Below are positions 1 through 4,829 of a stretch of DNA of 6,279 nt, piece after piece (the first letter of the stretch is position 1; each line of letters begins with the position of its first letter). The stretch is from Anaerolineae bacterium. GTDB lineage: Bacteria; Chloroflexota; Anaerolineae; Promineifilales; Promineifilaceae. The notes beneath the pieces were generated by a model. The model was given only the letters and a program-made list of their open reading frames with translations, was not told the DNA's origin and ran no database searches. Location: the NCBI GenBank assembly GCA_014879345.1, contig JACSSI010000313.1:1-6279 (forward strand). Direction: 5' to 3'. A program made the translations under genes and the position numbers.

Positions 1-536
1 CGCGCACTGGCGCCGGTGCTGCCTGCTTTGCCTGCCTCGCGGGGCTGCGGGAAGCTGTAGGCCACGTACAGGCTGTCGCCGACGCCGATGTTGTAGGCGT
101 TGGCGGTGTCTTCGAGCAGAGCCACCTGCCCGTCGCCCAATTTATACGTGCCGGTGATGACATCTACGTAGCCGATGTCGTCAATGGCTGGGTTGATGGC
201 GACGAGCGTCCCCTGGCTGACTTCGCTCCCGATTTCTAGTTCGACACGGGATTGAAAACGGGGGTAAACGGCCGTTATATTGGGATCGGCTTGCTGGATA
301 ACGGCCGTTGTCTCAGCAATGTTGATAAACGGGTTAGCGGCAATATCGGTCTTGCCCACCGCAATGTCATACCGCCCAATTGCCGCCGCAATCAGGTCGA
401 TGTTCGACTGCTTGATGGTCTCCACCGTAGCACTCATCGCCACAATCAGCCCCGTGCTGATCATCAACGACAGCACCATGAGGATGGTACGGACTTTGCG
501 GCGGGTGAAGTTTTTCCAAACGTATTTTAGGATCAT
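1..536 (-). CDS. ABC transporter permease, MacB/FtsX type (N-terminal part, cut by window edge)
   Basis: The first 178 residues are visible; the frame is still open at base 1. The protein begins MILKYVWKNFTRRKVRT, a basic amphipathic start followed by one hydrophobic segment at about residues 17-36. A soluble region follows (about 40-178, including DIAVGKTDI and YNIGVGDSLYV). This is the arrangement of the MacB-type permease: first membrane helix, then a large extracytoplasmic (MacB_PCD-like) domain. The remaining helices and FtsX domain would lie beyond the edge. The ATPase just upstream (612-1286) is the expected partner. The family moves lipoproteins, peptides or drugs across or out of the inner membrane; the substrate here cannot be told. 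The ATG at 536 is chosen because it keeps the amphipathic start. No Shine-Dalgarno site is seen: the leader is a heptad repeat array that stops 2 nt before the ATG. Two AACGGCCGTT palindromes lie inside, each encoding Thr-Ala-Val. Confidence 0.88.
   Translation of the reverse strand, partial: MILKYVWKNFTRRKVRTILMVLSLMISTGLIVAMSATVETIKQSNIDLIAAAIGRYDIAVGKTDIAANPFINIAETTAVIQQADPNITAVYPRFQSRVELEIGSEVSQGTLVAINPAIDDIGYVDVITGTYKLGDGQVALLEDTANAYNIGVGDSLYVAYSFPQPREAGKAGSTGASA
267..276. repeat. Iterated palindrome AACGGCCGTT, copy 1
   Basis: Exact copy inside the ABC permease gene, read as Thr-Ala-Val in NITAVYP. Confidence 0.9.
300..309. repeat. Iterated palindrome AACGGCCGTT, copy 2
   Basis: Exact copy inside the ABC permease gene, 33 bp (11 codons) from copy 1 and in the same frame, read as Thr-Ala-Val in ETTAVIQ. 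Confidence 0.9.
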
Positions 537-538
537 AA

Positions 539-613
539 GATTTACGATTTACGATTTTAGATTTACGATTGGAGCGCATGAAATCGTCAATCGTTAATCA
601 AAAATCGTCAATC
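539..613. repeat. Opposed heptanucleotide repeat arrays forming a potential long hairpin
   Basis: On the plus strand, 539-570 is a run of 7-nt units starting with GATT (GATTTAC at 539, 546 and 560, a variant GATTTTA at 553, then GATT). After an 11-nt spacer (571-581), 582-613 is a run of 7-nt units starting with AATC (AATCGTC at 582 and 603, AATCGTT at 589, AATCAAA at 596, then AATC). AATC is the reverse complement of GATT, so the two halves oppose each other. By hand about 26 of 32 positions can pair, including an inner 11-bp stem with one mismatch. The element starts in the ATPase stop codon (TGA, 614-612) and ends 2 nt before the permease ATG. It has no U-tract, so it is not a classic intrinsic terminator. 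Confidence 0.85.
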
Positions 614-1286
614 AGCTAATTATTTTGCCGTCTTGCAGATTCACCACCCGCCCCGCAAACTCAGCCATGCGTGGGTCATGGGTGACGAAAACGATGGTCA
701 TGCCTTCTTTGTTGAGGCTGGCGACGAGTTCCATGATGGCGAAGCCGGTCTGGGAGTCGAGGTCGCCAGTCATTTCGTCGGCGATGAGGATGGCGGGGTC
801 GTTGGCCAGGGCGCGGGCGATGGCAACGCGCTGCTGCTGTCCGCCGGAGAGTTCGTTGGGGTAATGGTGCATGCGGTCGGCGAGATTGACTCGTTCTAGT
901 AATGTTTGGGCGCGGGCTTTGCGTTGGCGACGGCCGTTTTTAGCCAAAACCATCGGCGCTTCCACATTTTCCTGGGCGGTAAAGTTGCCCAGCAGGTTGT
1001 AGTTCTGGAATATGAAGCCCATCTTCGTCAGGCGCAGGCGTGCCAGCTTGTTTTCAGACAGGGAAACGAGGTTTTCGCCTTCGACGATGACATGGCCGCG
1101 CCCTGGCTCGTCCAGGCCGCCGACAATGTTGAGCAGGGTCGTCTTGCCAGAGCCGCTCGGTCCCATCAGGCAGACAAATTCGCCAGGCTGGATGTCGAGC
1201 GACACACCGCGCAGGGCGGGCACCGCTTCTTTGCCCATGAGATAGGATTTGTGTACGTCTTCGACGCGGATGATTGGTTCGCTCAT
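612..1286 (-). CDS. ABC transporter ATP-binding protein, MacB/LolD type
   Basis: A complete 224-residue nucleotide-binding subunit, the usual length for LolD/MacB-type ATPases. It hydrolyses ATP at the cytoplasmic face to drive the FtsX-type permease encoded next. Visible motifs: Walker A GPSGSGKT at 42-49, Q-loop glutamine at 94 in FQNYNLL, signature LSGGQQQRVAIARAL at 146-160, Walker B ending in D170-E171, and switch histidine H203 in VTHD. The stretch after Walker B reads ADEMTGDLDS, where the family usually has DEPTGNLDS. The ATG at 1286 has AGGAG at 1291-1295 with a short 4-nt spacer. The permease starts 75 nt downstream, across a repeat hairpin. A single-mismatch copy of the palindrome (GACGGCCGTT, 929-938) encodes part of the NGRR stretch near residue 118, in a loop that varies in this family. 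The substrate is unknown. Confidence 0.95.
   Translation of the reverse strand: MSEPIIRVEDVHKSYLMGKEAVPALRGVSLDIQPGEFVCLMGPSGSGKTTLLNIVGGLDEPGRGHVIVEGENLVSLSENKLARLRLTKMGFIFQNYNLLGNFTAQENVEAPMVLAKNGRRQRKARAQTLLERVNLADRMHHYPNELSGGQQQRVAIARALANDPAILIADEMTGDLDSQTGFAIMELVASLNKEGMTIVFVTHDPRMAEFAGRVVNLQDGKIIS
929..938. repeat. Iterated palindrome, one-mismatch copy (GACGGCCGTT)
   Basis: The central eight bases ACGGCCGT are intact and the first base differs from AACGGCCGTT. It lies in the ABC ATPase gene. Confidence 0.7.
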
Positions 1287-1300
1287 AAGACTCCTGAGAG

Positions 1301-1321
1301 GAATGATGAATGATGAAGGAT
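1301..1321. repeat. Short heptanucleotide repeat upstream of the ABC ATPase
   Basis: Three 7-nt units in tandem: GAATGAT twice (1301, 1308), then GAAGGAT (1315). They sit 15 nt upstream of the ATPase ATG (1286), just beyond its AGGAG, in the 102-nt gap that follows the PIN toxin gene. The sequence differs from the other heptad arrays in the window but the 7-nt period is the same. Confidence 0.65.
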
Positions 1322-1388
1322 GATATTCTACTGTACTATTTTTTGGGGGAAAAGTTGCGGGAAGAGGTGTTCCAGTTTATTGAAATGG

Positions 1389-1847
1389 TTACTTCAAATT
1401 GGGGTTTTCAACCAGTAAACCTTCAGTAGTAGCCGCTTCGTTCAGTCGATTATCTGCGCAAACAAAAGTGAGTGCAGGCAAAGATAATGAGTCACGAATA
1501 TGATGGAGCGACAAGGCTCCCGCCAATTGAATCCCATCGTATCCCCTTAGTCCATGACGCTCGATCAACACCATTGCCAATTCTACAAGAGGCATTGTGA
1601 CTTCAACAATTTGATAGTTTGTTTGAAAATCTGCTTTGAATTGGTGAATGGCGCTTTGTCCATCTGCTATTTGAATGGAATTTGTTCTGACTCGTAGTGA
1701 AAAAGCCGCGACAATTTCTGCACTGCTAATACGAATGGTATAAATTGTGTGGCTGGGATTAGTACAAATGTTACGTACCCAATCTGTACCTGTTTCCAAT
1801 ACATAATTTTTAACAAGACCACTACTGTCAAAATAATAATGAGTCAT
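1389..1847 (-). CDS. PIN-domain toxin of a type II toxin-antitoxin pair (VapC-like)
   Basis: About 152 residues. PIN domains are Mg2+-dependent ribonucleases; as toxins they cut tRNA, rRNA or mRNA until neutralised by the antitoxin. The start MTHYYFDSSGLVKNYV holds the first acidic residue. The other expected acidic residues are visible as E in ISSAEIVAAF, D in GYDGIQLAGAL and D in VCADNRLNEA (positions 7, 44, 104 and 132 counting from this ATG). The active-site quartet therefore looks intact. The ATG at 1847 shares one base with the antitoxin stop (TGATG), the usual sign of translational coupling. A GTG at 1850 would add one residue and overlap by 4 nt; the two cannot be told apart. The gene is AT-rich (for example 23 G+C in 1621-1680, against 43 in 781-840), which suggests transfer. 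Confidence 0.88.
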   Translation of the reverse strand: MTHYYFDSSGLVKNYVLETGTDWVRNICTNPSHTIYTIRISSAEIVAAFSLRVRTNSIQIADGQSAIHQFKADFQTNYQIVEVTMPLVELAMVLIERHGLRGYDGIQLAGALSLHHIRDSLSLPALTFVCADNRLNEAATTEGLLVENPNLK

Positions 1848-2122
1848 CACCGACGTTCCCGCAAAATCGTATCTGAAACTGATTCAGACGAGTGAATAGG
1901 TTGATAGATGGTCTCGTTTGATGGTGCGATACGCTGGTGGCTAATTAAACCAAGTGTGGCTAGCTGTTGCCAATAGGCATCTTCCGATTCAATCCCTGGC
2001 TGTAAAGTGACGGTTTCTTCTGCTGACAAACGTATTGTCAACGGTTTACGTTGTCTGGCAACTCGATATAAAATTTCTTCAAGCGACATATTTTTTAATT
2101 CACTTAAATCAATTATCGTCAT
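1847..2122 (-). CDS. Putative antitoxin partner of the PIN toxin
   Basis: A 91-residue protein that I do not place in a named family. Its role is inferred from position: a small gene directly before and coupled to a PIN toxin. The N-terminal half (MTIIDLSELK, then NMSLEEILYRV and KPLTIRLSAEETVTLQP) resembles short prevent-host-death-like antitoxins, with a strand, a helix and a Val/Thr-rich strand. The C-terminus (SVSDTILRERR) looks like the charged, toxin-wrapping tail of such antitoxins. No clear helix-turn-helix or ribbon-helix-helix is seen. The ATG at 2122 is chosen because AGGA (2131-2134) lies 8 nt upstream and a strong extended -10 lies just beyond. A longer frame to 2191 would begin upstream of that promoter. 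If it is autoregulatory like other type II antitoxins, the TGACA/TGTCA dyad at 2165-2184 is a candidate operator. Confidence 0.72.
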   Translation of the reverse strand: MTIIDLSELKNMSLEEILYRVARQRKPLTIRLSAEETVTLQPGIESEDAYWQQLATLGLISHQRIAPSNETIYQPIHSSESVSDTILRERR

Positions 2123-2153
2123 ATCTCGATTCCTGTTGATCTGATTTGCGAAC

Positions 2154-2162
2154 ATTATACCA
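2154..2162 (-). promoter_or_regulatory. Extended -10 promoter of the toxin-antitoxin pair
   Basis: The minus strand reads TGGTATAAT, a perfect TGnTATAAT extended -10. Transcription would start near 2147, giving a leader of about 25 nt that contains AGGA at 2131-2134 and the ATG at 2122. A TTGACA-like box (ATGACA, 2185-2180) is 20 bp upstream, too far to be ideal, but extended -10 promoters need little from the -35. Confidence 0.65.
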
Positions 2163-2164
2163 TG

Positions 2165-2184
2165 TGACAAAATGCAGCGTGTCA
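2165..2184. promoter_or_regulatory. Inverted repeat TGACA-N10-TGTCA, candidate operator
   Basis: Perfect 5-bp arms at 2165-2169 and 2180-2184 lie directly upstream of the extended -10 and cover the -35 region. The position suits autoregulation by the antitoxin, but arms this short could be chance. Confidence 0.35.
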
Positions 2185-2197
2185 TATCCACAGCAAC

Positions 2198-2653
2198 TCA
2201 AAGCATTCGTGTCATGCATACGCTGTTTGGGTCTTCAAAATAGTCGGCAAACGGGGGACATTCGGTGAAGCCATAGCTGGCATACAACTGTCGTGCTGGC
2301 TCAAATGCCGCCATCGAGCCAGTTTCTAAGCTGATGCGCTGGTAGCCGCGCTGTTGAGCTTCTGCCAGAATGTGTTCAAGCATTTGTTTTGCCACGCCTT
2401 TACGGCGGTGGGCTTGGGCGGTGCGCATTGACTTTATCTCGCCATGCTGCGGATCAAGTTCGCGGAGAGCGCCACAGCCTATCAATTCAGCGCCATCCCA
2501 GACGCACCAGAAAGTAATGTTTGGGCTGCGCAGCGACTCAAGGTCGAGGGCATGGATGCTTTCTGGGGGCGAATGGAGCGCCATATCTTGCAGGTGTTCT
2601 TGTAATAAACCGGCTATTTCGGGGCCAGTTAAATCATCGACTCTAATATCCAT
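2198..2653 (-). CDS. GNAT-family N-acetyltransferase, YsnE-like
   Basis: A complete 151-residue single-domain acetyltransferase that would transfer the acetyl group of acetyl-CoA to an amine on an unknown small molecule or protein. The acetyl-CoA pyrophosphate loop is visible as AHRRKGVAKQML (about residues 81-92), with the following helix and the SLETGSMAAFEPARQLYASYGF stretch split over strand, turn and helix near 103-124. The start (DDLTGPEI), the SPPESIHALDLESLR stretch and the GEIKSMRT core match what I recall of Bacillus YsnE. That protein has been linked to indole-3-acetic acid production, so this is a family resemblance only. The ATG at 2653 overlaps the end of the NTF2-like gene by 11 nt. 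With no clear Shine-Dalgarno site, translation is probably coupled to that gene. Confidence 0.9.
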   Translation of the reverse strand: MDIRVDDLTGPEIAGLLQEHLQDMALHSPPESIHALDLESLRSPNITFWCVWDGAELIGCGALRELDPQHGEIKSMRTAQAHRRKGVAKQMLEHILAEAQQRGYQRISLETGSMAAFEPARQLYASYGFTECPPFADYFEDPNSVCMTRML

Positions 2654-3035
2654 AGGAACTTTTCACGTATGCTAGTTTTTTGCAGATAAGACCATCTTTT
2701 TCTTGGAATATATCAATACCACGCACCTGTTGCTGATTGCCAGCCTCATCTACCCAGGTGTAGCGCCAATGCATATTGCAGCGATGACCAAAGCCATAAA
2801 TATCTTCGATTTGGATATGGGCTTGGGGTGACTGGCGGAAGAAGTTGTGCAGATATTGCTCGAGGGCTTCTGTACCTGTGTAGGTTTCACCATCGGGCGC
2901 AGGGGTGCTGGTTTCAAAGACACAATCATTGCTCAAGAGCTTCACCATCCCTGCCACGTCCTGCCGATTGAAGGCTTCATTAAATGCCAGGGCGATACGG
3001 ATGGCAGTTTCTATTTTTGACATTTTCGTGGGCAT
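2643..3035 (-). CDS. NTF2/SnoaL-like family protein
   Basis: A 130-residue protein with the cone-shaped NTF2/SnoaL fold pattern. It has an N-terminal helix pair (IALAFNEAFNRQDVAGMVKLL), then CVFET, the TYTGTEALEQYL helix, and C-terminal strands IQIEDIYGFG, MHWRYTWV and VRGIDIFQEKDGLI. The family includes ketosteroid isomerases, polyketide cyclases and many proteins of unknown substrate; nothing here points to one. The start at 3035 (MPTKMSKIET) is supported by AAGGAG at 3047-3052, 11 nt upstream; the second Met at 3023 would be 23 nt away. The same frame stays open to 3350, but that part overlaps the MBL gene out of frame and has no family sequence. It begins 37 nt after the MBL stop and overlaps the GNAT start by 11 nt, so the three probably share one mRNA. 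Confidence 0.85.
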   Translation of the reverse strand: MPTKMSKIETAIRIALAFNEAFNRQDVAGMVKLLSNDCVFETSTPAPDGETYTGTEALEQYLHNFFRQSPQAHIQIEDIYGFGHRCNMHWRYTWVDEAGNQQQVRGIDIFQEKDGLICKKLAYVKSSYGY

Positions 3036-3046
3036 CTTGGTAAACG

Positions 3047-3052
3047 CTCCTT
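3047..3052 (-). promoter_or_regulatory. Ribosome binding site that sets the NTF2-like start
   Basis: AAGGAG on the minus strand lies 11 nt before the ATG at 3035, within the 37-nt gap after the MBL stop codon. It supports 3035 over the inner Met at 3023 and over the longer frame to 3350. Confidence 0.7.
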
Positions 3053-3072
3053 TAGTCGCTGCTCCTGTTGGT

Positions 3073-3678
3073 CTAGTTTGCGGTGTAAAAACTGATGTGT
3101 TGTATAGGGCCGTGTCCCGGATATACGCGGGTTGCGCCGCGCTCCCGGAGCAGACGCCAACTAGCGTAGACGGTGGCGGCATCTTCCATGCTGATAAAGG
3201 CCGGATGTGTGAGGTCGCCGGTAAATACGGAACCATCATCCAGCAGCAGTGATACGCTGTCATCGGAATGCCCCGGGGTGTGCACAATCTCGCCGGTGAT
3301 GCCGATATTTTCAAGCAGGGCGCGGCTCTCAGAAAGGGGTATGGTGACATTATCGTGGGTGATAATGTCTACATAGTGATCTTGCGGCTTTGTCCATGTT
3401 TTCATGAGGGGGATGGCGCTTACTTGCACATCAAGAACCAGTAACGGCACACCTTCCAGCTTAAGTTCTTGTCCCAGACCAGCGTGATCAATGTGATAAT
3501 GGGTTGCCAGCGCATACCTGATTTCTGTGAGCGGTATATCCATACGCTTTAGATTTGCTTGCATCGTGCCCAGGCTGCCCGGCCAGCCAATATCCACCAA
3601 CAAGCGCGAAGAACCGGCACTGATGACCCAGTAATTAGTCGAACGGTAGCCCACATTGACAATGGTTTGCTTTGACAT
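3073..3678 (-). CDS. Metallo-beta-lactamase-fold hydrolase
   Basis: A complete 201-residue MBL-fold protein with the full two-metal site: H60, H62, D64 and H65 in THYHIDHAG, H137 in TPGHSDD, D155 in FTGDLTHP, and H189 in YPGHGP. This is the glyoxalase II/lactonase-like pattern, so it probably hydrolyses a thioester, lactone or similar bond. It is short, with no room for an extra substrate-binding domain, and has no signal peptide, so it is cytoplasmic. The phrase NVGYRSTNYWVISAGSSRLLVDIGWPG is the usual MBL opening pair of strands. The substrate is not evident and antibiotic resistance should not be assumed. No clear Shine-Dalgarno site precedes the ATG at 3678. The NTF2-like gene follows after 37 nt, and upstream is an 83-nt gap largely filled with ACTG heptads. 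Confidence 0.92.
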   Translation of the reverse strand: MSKQTIVNVGYRSTNYWVISAGSSRLLVDIGWPGSLGTMQANLKRMDIPLTEIRYALATHYHIDHAGLGQELKLEGVPLLVLDVQVSAIPLMKTWTKPQDHYVDIITHDNVTIPLSESRALLENIGITGEIVHTPGHSDDSVSLLLDDGSVFTGDLTHPAFISMEDAATVYASWRLLRERGATRVYPGHGPIQHISFYTAN

Positions 3679-3719
3679 CGTATTACGTTTTTTTCATTGT
3701 CGCGCCGTTACGAGCGCTT

Positions 3720-3761
3720 ACTGAAAACTGTTCACTGCTCACTGTAAACTGTTTACTGGTA
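3720..3761. repeat. Six-unit ACTG heptanucleotide array
   Basis: Six consecutive 7-nt units each begin ACTG (at 3720, 3727, 3734, 3741, 3748 and 3755), followed by the variable triplets AAA, TTC, CTC, TAA, TTT and GTA. The array ends at the base next to the stop codon (3762-3764) of the ornithine cyclodeaminase-family gene, so on the transcript it starts immediately after that gene. It contains the 13-bp palindrome GTAAACTGTTTAC (3744-3756). No hairpin plus U-tract is present. Confidence 0.85.
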
Positions 3762-4739
3762 TTAAAGCGGCAGCCAGGTGCCGATACCCATGTCTACGGC
3801 GCGATGGTAGAGGGTGGGCGCTACGGCCATATCATCCAGCGCCAGCCCTAGATTGCAGGCGATGGTTCTTTCAACGGCCGTTTCCCGTCCCGGTTTCAGG
3901 TTGGCGACCAATTCGCCTAAATCGGCATGGACGGGCGGCACATCCTGAAAATAGCCGACACTCTGATAGTATTCAAATTGCGACAAGTCATCCGTACAGA
4001 ATTTATCCACTTCTTTCATCGCAGCCGGTTCCCAATAGGAATCAAAATCGACCAGGGAAGCAAACGCGCCTTGATCCAGCCAACCCGCTTTGATGGTTTG
4101 GTGGGGCTGCTTCAAAATGGGGCCGGCCGTCACGACAAGATCACAGCCGGTGACTGCTTCTTGGGGATTAGAAACGGCCGTTACCCGCACCCCTAGTCTC
4201 TCTGCCACAATCTGGCTAAATTTCTCAACGGCTGGAGCATGGACATCATAAGCAAACACTTCGTCGATGGGGAACAGCACGTGCAGCGCTTCAGTGTTTG
4301 TAAGCCCCTGCACGCCGCAGCCCAAGATGCCCAGTTTGGTAGAATCTGGTCTGGCGAGGCGTTTGGCAGCAACGGCCGTTGCCGCCCCCGTGCGCATTCC
4401 GGTAATCCATTGACAGTCCATCACCGCCAGCGGGATACCCGTCTCTGGATCATTCAGAATAAGCAGACCCGTGATATAAGGCAACCCTTTCTTCATATTG
4501 CCAGGAAAGCCACCGACCCATTTAATGCCAGCCGAGTGAAGCCCCGGAATGTAGGCCGGCATGGCATGGATGAAATTGTCGCTTCCGCCGGGGTGAATGC
4601 CCGGTTTGGGCGGCATTTCCACACGTCCATGTCCCTTTTCGGCAAACGCCGTTTCAACCAACTCAATGACGGCTGCCATGTCTAAGCCGATTGAAACCAC
4701 GTCGGCTTGGGAGAGGTAGAGTATTTTGTGTTCGTTCAT
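3762..4739 (-). CDS. Ornithine cyclodeaminase/mu-crystallin family protein
   Basis: A 325-residue NAD(P)-dependent enzyme, the normal length for the family, which includes ornithine cyclodeaminases, alanine dehydrogenases and ketimine reductases. Visible residues: K73 in the substrate-binding IKWVGGFPGN stretch, R116 in TGMRTGAATAVAAKRL, and the Rossmann loop GCGVQG at 140-145 after KLGIL. Where ornithine cyclodeaminase has its GDCPGKTE catalytic stretch, this protein has LVDFDSYWEPAA. An aspartate is kept but its surroundings differ, so the substrate is probably not ornithine. The start at 4739 (MNEHKILYLSQADV) is set by GGAG at 4748-4751, 8 nt upstream. The frame is open to 4808, but the added 23 residues do not look like the family. 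Three AACGGCCGTT copies lie inside; the one at 4371-4380 encodes the Thr-Ala-Val of the conserved RTGAATAVAA motif. Confidence 0.9.
   Translation of the reverse strand: MNEHKILYLSQADVVSIGLDMAAVIELVETAFAEKGHGRVEMPPKPGIHPGGSDNFIHAMPAYIPGLHSAGIKWVGGFPGNMKKGLPYITGLLILNDPETGIPLAVMDCQWITGMRTGAATAVAAKRLARPDSTKLGILGCGVQGLTNTEALHVLFPIDEVFAYDVHAPAVEKFSQIVAERLGVRVTAVSNPQEAVTGCDLVVTAGPILKQPHQTIKAGWLDQGAFASLVDFDSYWEPAAMKEVDKFCTDDLSQFEYYQSVGYFQDVPPVHADLGELVANLKPGRETAVERTIACNLGLALDDMAVAPTLYHRAVDMGIGTWLPL
3873..3882. repeat. Iterated palindrome AACGGCCGTT, copy 3
   Basis: Exact copy in the cyclodeaminase-family gene, read as Thr-Ala-Val in RETAVER. Confidence 0.9.
4173..4182. repeat. Iterated palindrome AACGGCCGTT, copy 4
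   Basis: Exact copy in the cyclodeaminase-family gene, read as Thr-Ala-Val in RVTAVSN. Confidence 0.9.
4371..4380. repeat. Iterated palindrome AACGGCCGTT, copy 5
   Basis: Exact copy in the cyclodeaminase-family gene, falling on the conserved RTGAATAVAA motif, so the palindrome is accommodated by codon choice here. Confidence 0.9.
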
Positions 4740-4747
4740 GCTTGATG

Positions 4748-4751
4748 CTCC
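4748..4751 (-). promoter_or_regulatory. Ribosome binding site that sets the cyclodeaminase-family start
   Basis: GGAG on the minus strand sits 8 nt before the ATG at 4739 and decides for the 325-residue form over a 348-residue form starting at 4808. Confidence 0.7.
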
Positions 4752-4756
4752 ATATA

Positions 4757-4782
4757 ACGTGGTAGACAATTGGTTGCCACGT
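4757..4782. promoter_or_regulatory. 26-bp imperfect palindrome, candidate operator
   Basis: ACGTGG (4757-4762) and CCACGT (4777-4782) are perfect 6-bp arms, and the palindrome CAATTG (4767-4772) lies exactly at their centre. Twenty of 26 positions obey the dyad. It lies 18-43 nt upstream of the cyclodeaminase-family ATG, in the 90-nt gap after the VOC gene. A second dyad, GTTGC-N5-GCAAC (4773-4787), overlaps one arm. A dimeric regulator could bind here; a matching promoter is not clear. Confidence 0.45.
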
Positions 4783-4829
4783 GCAACTTGCCACAAAAAC
4801 AGTAACAAGCAGGCATTTGCAAAAGGTGA

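Noticed and set aside
539..613. Heptad arrays as a CRISPR array
   Set aside because: The period is 7 nt, there are no spacers of CRISPR length and no cas genes are present.
252..1313. Open frames on the plus strand across the ABC genes (252-597, 625-1313)
   Set aside because: They lie antisense to two strongly supported genes, have Arg/His-rich or Ser-rich translations typical of shadow frames, and match no family.
1322..1388. Possible promoter for the ABC genes (TAGAAT on the minus strand near 1325-1330)
   Set aside because: The -10 is fair, but the box 17 bp upstream (TTTTCC) matches only three of six consensus positions, so it was not called as a feature.
2123..2191. 23-residue extension of the antitoxin
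   Set aside because: It would begin upstream of the extended -10 at 2154-2162 and has no ribosome binding site, whereas the ATG at 2122 has AGGA at an 8-nt spacing.
3036..3350. 105-codon upstream extension of the NTF2-like frame
   Set aside because: It overlaps the MBL gene out of frame, its translation is low in family-like content (rich in Pro, Cys, Ser), and a good ribosome binding site supports the start at 3035.
2370..4685. Plus-strand open frames opposite GNAT, MBL and the cyclodeaminase-family gene
   Set aside because: They are antisense shadows of well-supported genes, without ribosome binding sites or recognisable domains.
4740..4808. 23-residue extension of the cyclodeaminase-family protein, with a hydrophobic MLLFLW start
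   Set aside because: The family starts near the LYLSQADV stretch, GGAG favours 4739, and the extension runs through the dyad-rich leader. It is too short and polar afterwards to be a signal peptide.
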